Assembly: GCA_010094025.1 (NCBI GenBank)
Contig: ML991777.1
Coordinates: 248,001 to 312,000 of the forward strand
DNA length: 64,000 bases
Direction of reading: 5' to 3'
DNA from: Viridothelium virens
Lineage: Eukaryota > Ascomycota > Dothideomycetes > Trypetheliales > Trypetheliaceae
In this document: piece by piece, positions 61,519 through 64,000 of the stretch
Layout: each line of letters opens with the position of its first letter
Numbering within the stretch: the first letter of the stretch is position 1
The notes under the pieces: generated by a model
Told to the model about the DNA's origin: nothing
Seen by the model: only the letters and a program-made list of their open reading frames with translations
The model's database searches: none
Position numbers and translations under genes: made by a program

Positions 61519-62740
61519 GGTCCAGACACGGAGGGCTAAAGAATGGGAAGATTTCTTGAAAATGAATAAAAGAACGCACAACTTCTACCCGAGCCAGCGG
61601 ATAGCAAGATGAAGGAGAGACTGGAAGGCAAATTGTTCATGAGTAGACGACAGCCCTACTGAGGCCCGTAAAGGGGCATAGTAAGTTATTTGATTGATCA
61701 AACAACAGGTAACTGACAAGGGGACACGTCTGTCCAATCTTAGCCGCTAGGTCAGGGGTCGATGGAAGGGAGAGGCGCTCTTGATTGACATGACACAGCC
61801 AATCGCATTACTGATGTACGATATCGTGATCGAAGTGGGAATTTTAGCGACAAATGTTTGTACGTGGATGTTGTTCCCAGCCAAGACAGGTGGCAGATGC
61901 TGAAAACTCGCCGTGGCAGATCAACGTCATCTGTACAACCCAGACCTGGTGGACCCTGATCTTCGATCTGGCAGGTCTCCGGTCTCACCACCTCACGCTG
62001 CCAACCTTCAACCAACAATCCTCTGTCTCTCTACCTGATCTCTGGCATTAACAAGACCTCTCAGCACGGAGGATTTCCATTGAACATTTTTGTTTACCAA
62101 TTACGAGATCTTCCCTCAAAGAATCCTTCCCTTCAAACTCTGAGGGCAACCGCTGTTGATGTGACTGGTATTTTACAGCCTGCTCGTAGCCATTTATGAC
62201 GATTGAATTCCGATGGCTTTTTCAAGCACTGTTGCCCTGACAGGAAACGCCGCATTTTCCGGTAGGCGAGGTCCATGCAAGGCTAGAGCCTGCAAGACTC
62301 TAAAGAGAAGCCATGTCAAAGGAAGCACCTTCAGAGGCCAGGAACCGTCTGCCACGAATGCGGACAGCCCATGTATCAGTGCAACATCAATACCCCTCTG
62401 ACCCTCCACCTACCTGGCCAACATTTAGGTGTTGTTTGTCACCAGGTTGAGCCAACCTCACAGTCAAACGCAAATGGTTGGTCGTATAACTATAGATACT
62501 TAATCTGAGTCGAGTATACGGGTTCCGAAACAAAGTTCTGTACATATAGGCACGTACGTATATACAATGGATGTTTGTAGACTTTTCTTTTCTTTTCTAG
62601 TCCACTCTTTTCAGTCATAATTATTCTGGAGTGAGTCTGCGCGAGAGATCAGTCTCTGGATTTGGAGCTGGACTCCAACGTGTAAAATTGACGCTGGGGG
62701 CAATCGGTAACCGTCGATCCAATCTGCCACTGAATTTGGC
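61519..62740. other. Divergent region between two secreted-protein genes
   Basis: 1.2 kb. Contains a pyrimidine tract (TTTTCTTTTCTTTTC) near 62580-62600 and a TATA-like CATATA near 62543. No gene supported. Confidence 0.5.
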
Positions 62741-64000
62741 ATGTCGAGGAACTGTAAGCCGAGTGACAGCCGATTCAACACAATCTCTTAGGGACTCATA
62801 CTGACCGCATGTGTCAGACATAAGCAGATTCGCTCTTGCAGCGCTTATCTATGGCCTGCTTATCCTGCCCATCCCTTTGGCAGCGCTGGAAGGGCCTCAC
62901 AGAACTTTGCACCACAGAAGGGGTGCGCCTAAGCAGAATGAAGAACAGTCCTTGGATGACTCAATCCGGCTTGTCGATACTGGTCAAGGGAATCAGTCTT
63001 CTGTACAAAGGCTCAAGAATGATGGGATCCTGCCAAGCGTGCTATCGCCTACAATAGCCGAGGCTGAGAAGAGCGGAAAGTTAAAATGGACTTCACTTAA
63101 GGGAGATGATGGGACGATCACTAAATTCGCAGATATGGACTACGATGATTATAAAGAGGCACAGGACAAAGCACTGCACGCATACTTCAATGGGCAAAAC
63201 AACGCAAGTACCCCCAAGTTAATGCGTCGTGATGGCCGTCGCAGAAAAGCCCCATCCTTTCGTGGCCTTCTCAAAGATTTCTGGGACGGGTATGCAGACA
63301 TCAGCGACATCAAGTACGGAGTTATTGCCAAATATGATACCAGTCGGGAGGACGCCATGGACTCGGCGGAGCGGAAACTGCAAGCTTGGTTCGACGAATG
63401 GACGGAGAAACATGGCGGGTACGACTTTGTCTGCCGCGATGCTGGACCTTATGGTTGGGGTTCCCACAAACAATCCGAGATGGTAAATTTTTGCGCGTTT
63501 GTTGGCTTACCGATAGCTAAAACTGCCGCCGTACTAGCGCTACCTGGTGTTGGAGCAGCGGGAGGCTTGGCTGCTGGCAAAATTGCATCAATCGCTGGCA
63601 AAAGCCGGCTGCTCAACAGAGTAGATTACGCCAGCAAGGGACAAAGTGTCAGCATCATGAAACACCTTGGTCTGAATGTTGCTGCAAAACAGCGACATGG
63701 TCCTACTCACTTCACCATGTCCTCAGAACTTTGCCATCGGGCTATCGGAAAGATGTTGCAAAAAGGCTGTAGAGCGGGCGAATTCCAAATTGATGACGAT
63801 GATGGATATCGCGACTACATTATGAATTTCGACCAGACGACGGATGATTACGATTGTGATGGCAACTATCCTGATGACTACGCTAGCGATTTTGACGCTA
63901 GCTATCCTCAAGATCAATACGAATTTGTCGAAGAAGTTCCCAGTCAGTACGATCAAGACCCACCACCTCGGCAGGGAGGAGGGCGTAACCAAGACTATGG
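62741..64000 (+). CDS. Secreted protein, partial at window end
   Basis: A 13 nt first exon (62741-62753, MSRN plus one base) and a 64 nt intron (branch-like CTGAC, then CAG) lead to exon 62818 onward, still open at the window end (more than 390 aa). The joined N-terminus MSRNYISRFALAALIYGLLI is a clean signal peptide. Without this splice the long frame has no ATG before its signal-like segment. After a polar region come FADMDYDDYKEAQDKALHAY and a folded-looking part with SDIKYGVIAKYDTSREDAMD and LQAWFDEWTEKHGGYDF, then a hydrophobic Ala/Gly stretch (TAAVLALPGVGAAGGLAAGK). The tail is acidic and Tyr/Asp-rich (YPDDYASDFDASYPQDQYEF). At least five cysteines occur. I do not recognise the family. 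Confidence 0.75.

Overview
The window looks like 64 kb of nuclear chromosome from a filamentous ascomycete (Pezizomycotina). Genes are split by introns of about 46-140 nt with GT..AG ends. Several proteins have typical mould forms: a three-domain TrpC with a glutaminase N-terminus, a FacB/Cat8 acetate regulator with the filamentous-fungal N-terminus, an APSES Mbp1-type factor and a fungal CorA-like membrane protein. I see no rRNA, tRNA, CRISPR array, plasmid or prophage. The class within Pezizomycotina cannot be settled from the sequence.

Layout. 0.9-2.7 kb: CorA-like membrane protein (+). 3.0-5.3: Mbp1/Res2-type APSES factor (-), divergent from the complex I subunit NDUFB7 (5.7-6.2, +). 6.6-7.9: BRCT plus WGR-like protein (-). 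8.6-11.2: TrpC (-), divergent from Nup192 (11.3-17.0, +) across only about 106 bp. 17.6-18.8: Sso-type syntaxin (-). 19.8-21.8: FAD amine oxidase (-). 22.5-24.4: Yox1/Yhp1-like homeodomain protein (-). 24.4-26.7: gene-poor, possibly with a decayed gene. 26.7-27.8: NmrA-like protein (+). 28.8-30.8: two small hydrophilic disordered proteins (+). 31.4-32.5: short-chain dehydrogenase (+). 32.8-34.2: Erv41 (-). 35.0-38.15: FacB/Cat8 (-), followed by a 2.3 kb upstream region with short repeats. 40.5-42.1: SET-domain methyltransferase (-), divergent from Cdc14 (42.6-44.7, +). 46.0-47.1: Ser/Pro-rich protein (+). 49.3-51.6: membrane-anchored kelch protein (-). 52.5-52.7: a 204 bp fold-back element. 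53.75-56.5: a C2H2 zinc-finger protein with a long unrecognised N-terminal part (-). 57.2-59.1: NCS1 uracil-type permease (-). 61.1-61.5: small secreted protein with dibasic sites (-). 62.7 to the window end: a larger secreted protein (+), cut off.

How the genes relate. Most are unrelated housekeeping genes (tryptophan synthesis, nuclear pore, respiration, exocytosis, ER-Golgi traffic). One loose theme is the cell cycle: an MBF-type DNA-binding subunit, a Yox1-like homeodomain protein (in yeasts a repressor acting on or with the same programme) and Cdc14. ACGCGT, the MBF recognition core, lies upstream of both of the first two. A second theme is metabolic and surface functions: FacB, uracil permease, amine oxidase and secreted proteins.

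Gene models were spliced by eye. Where I give exon boundaries I checked that reading frames join. The least certain parts are the 5' ends of the CorA-like and C2H2 genes. The most unusual observations are a CorA-like frame interrupted only by a 21 nt GTAAGT..TAG segment, a BRCT-WGR protein without a PARP catalytic domain, the fold-back element, and the hidden splice that joins an unknown domain to the C2H2 protein.
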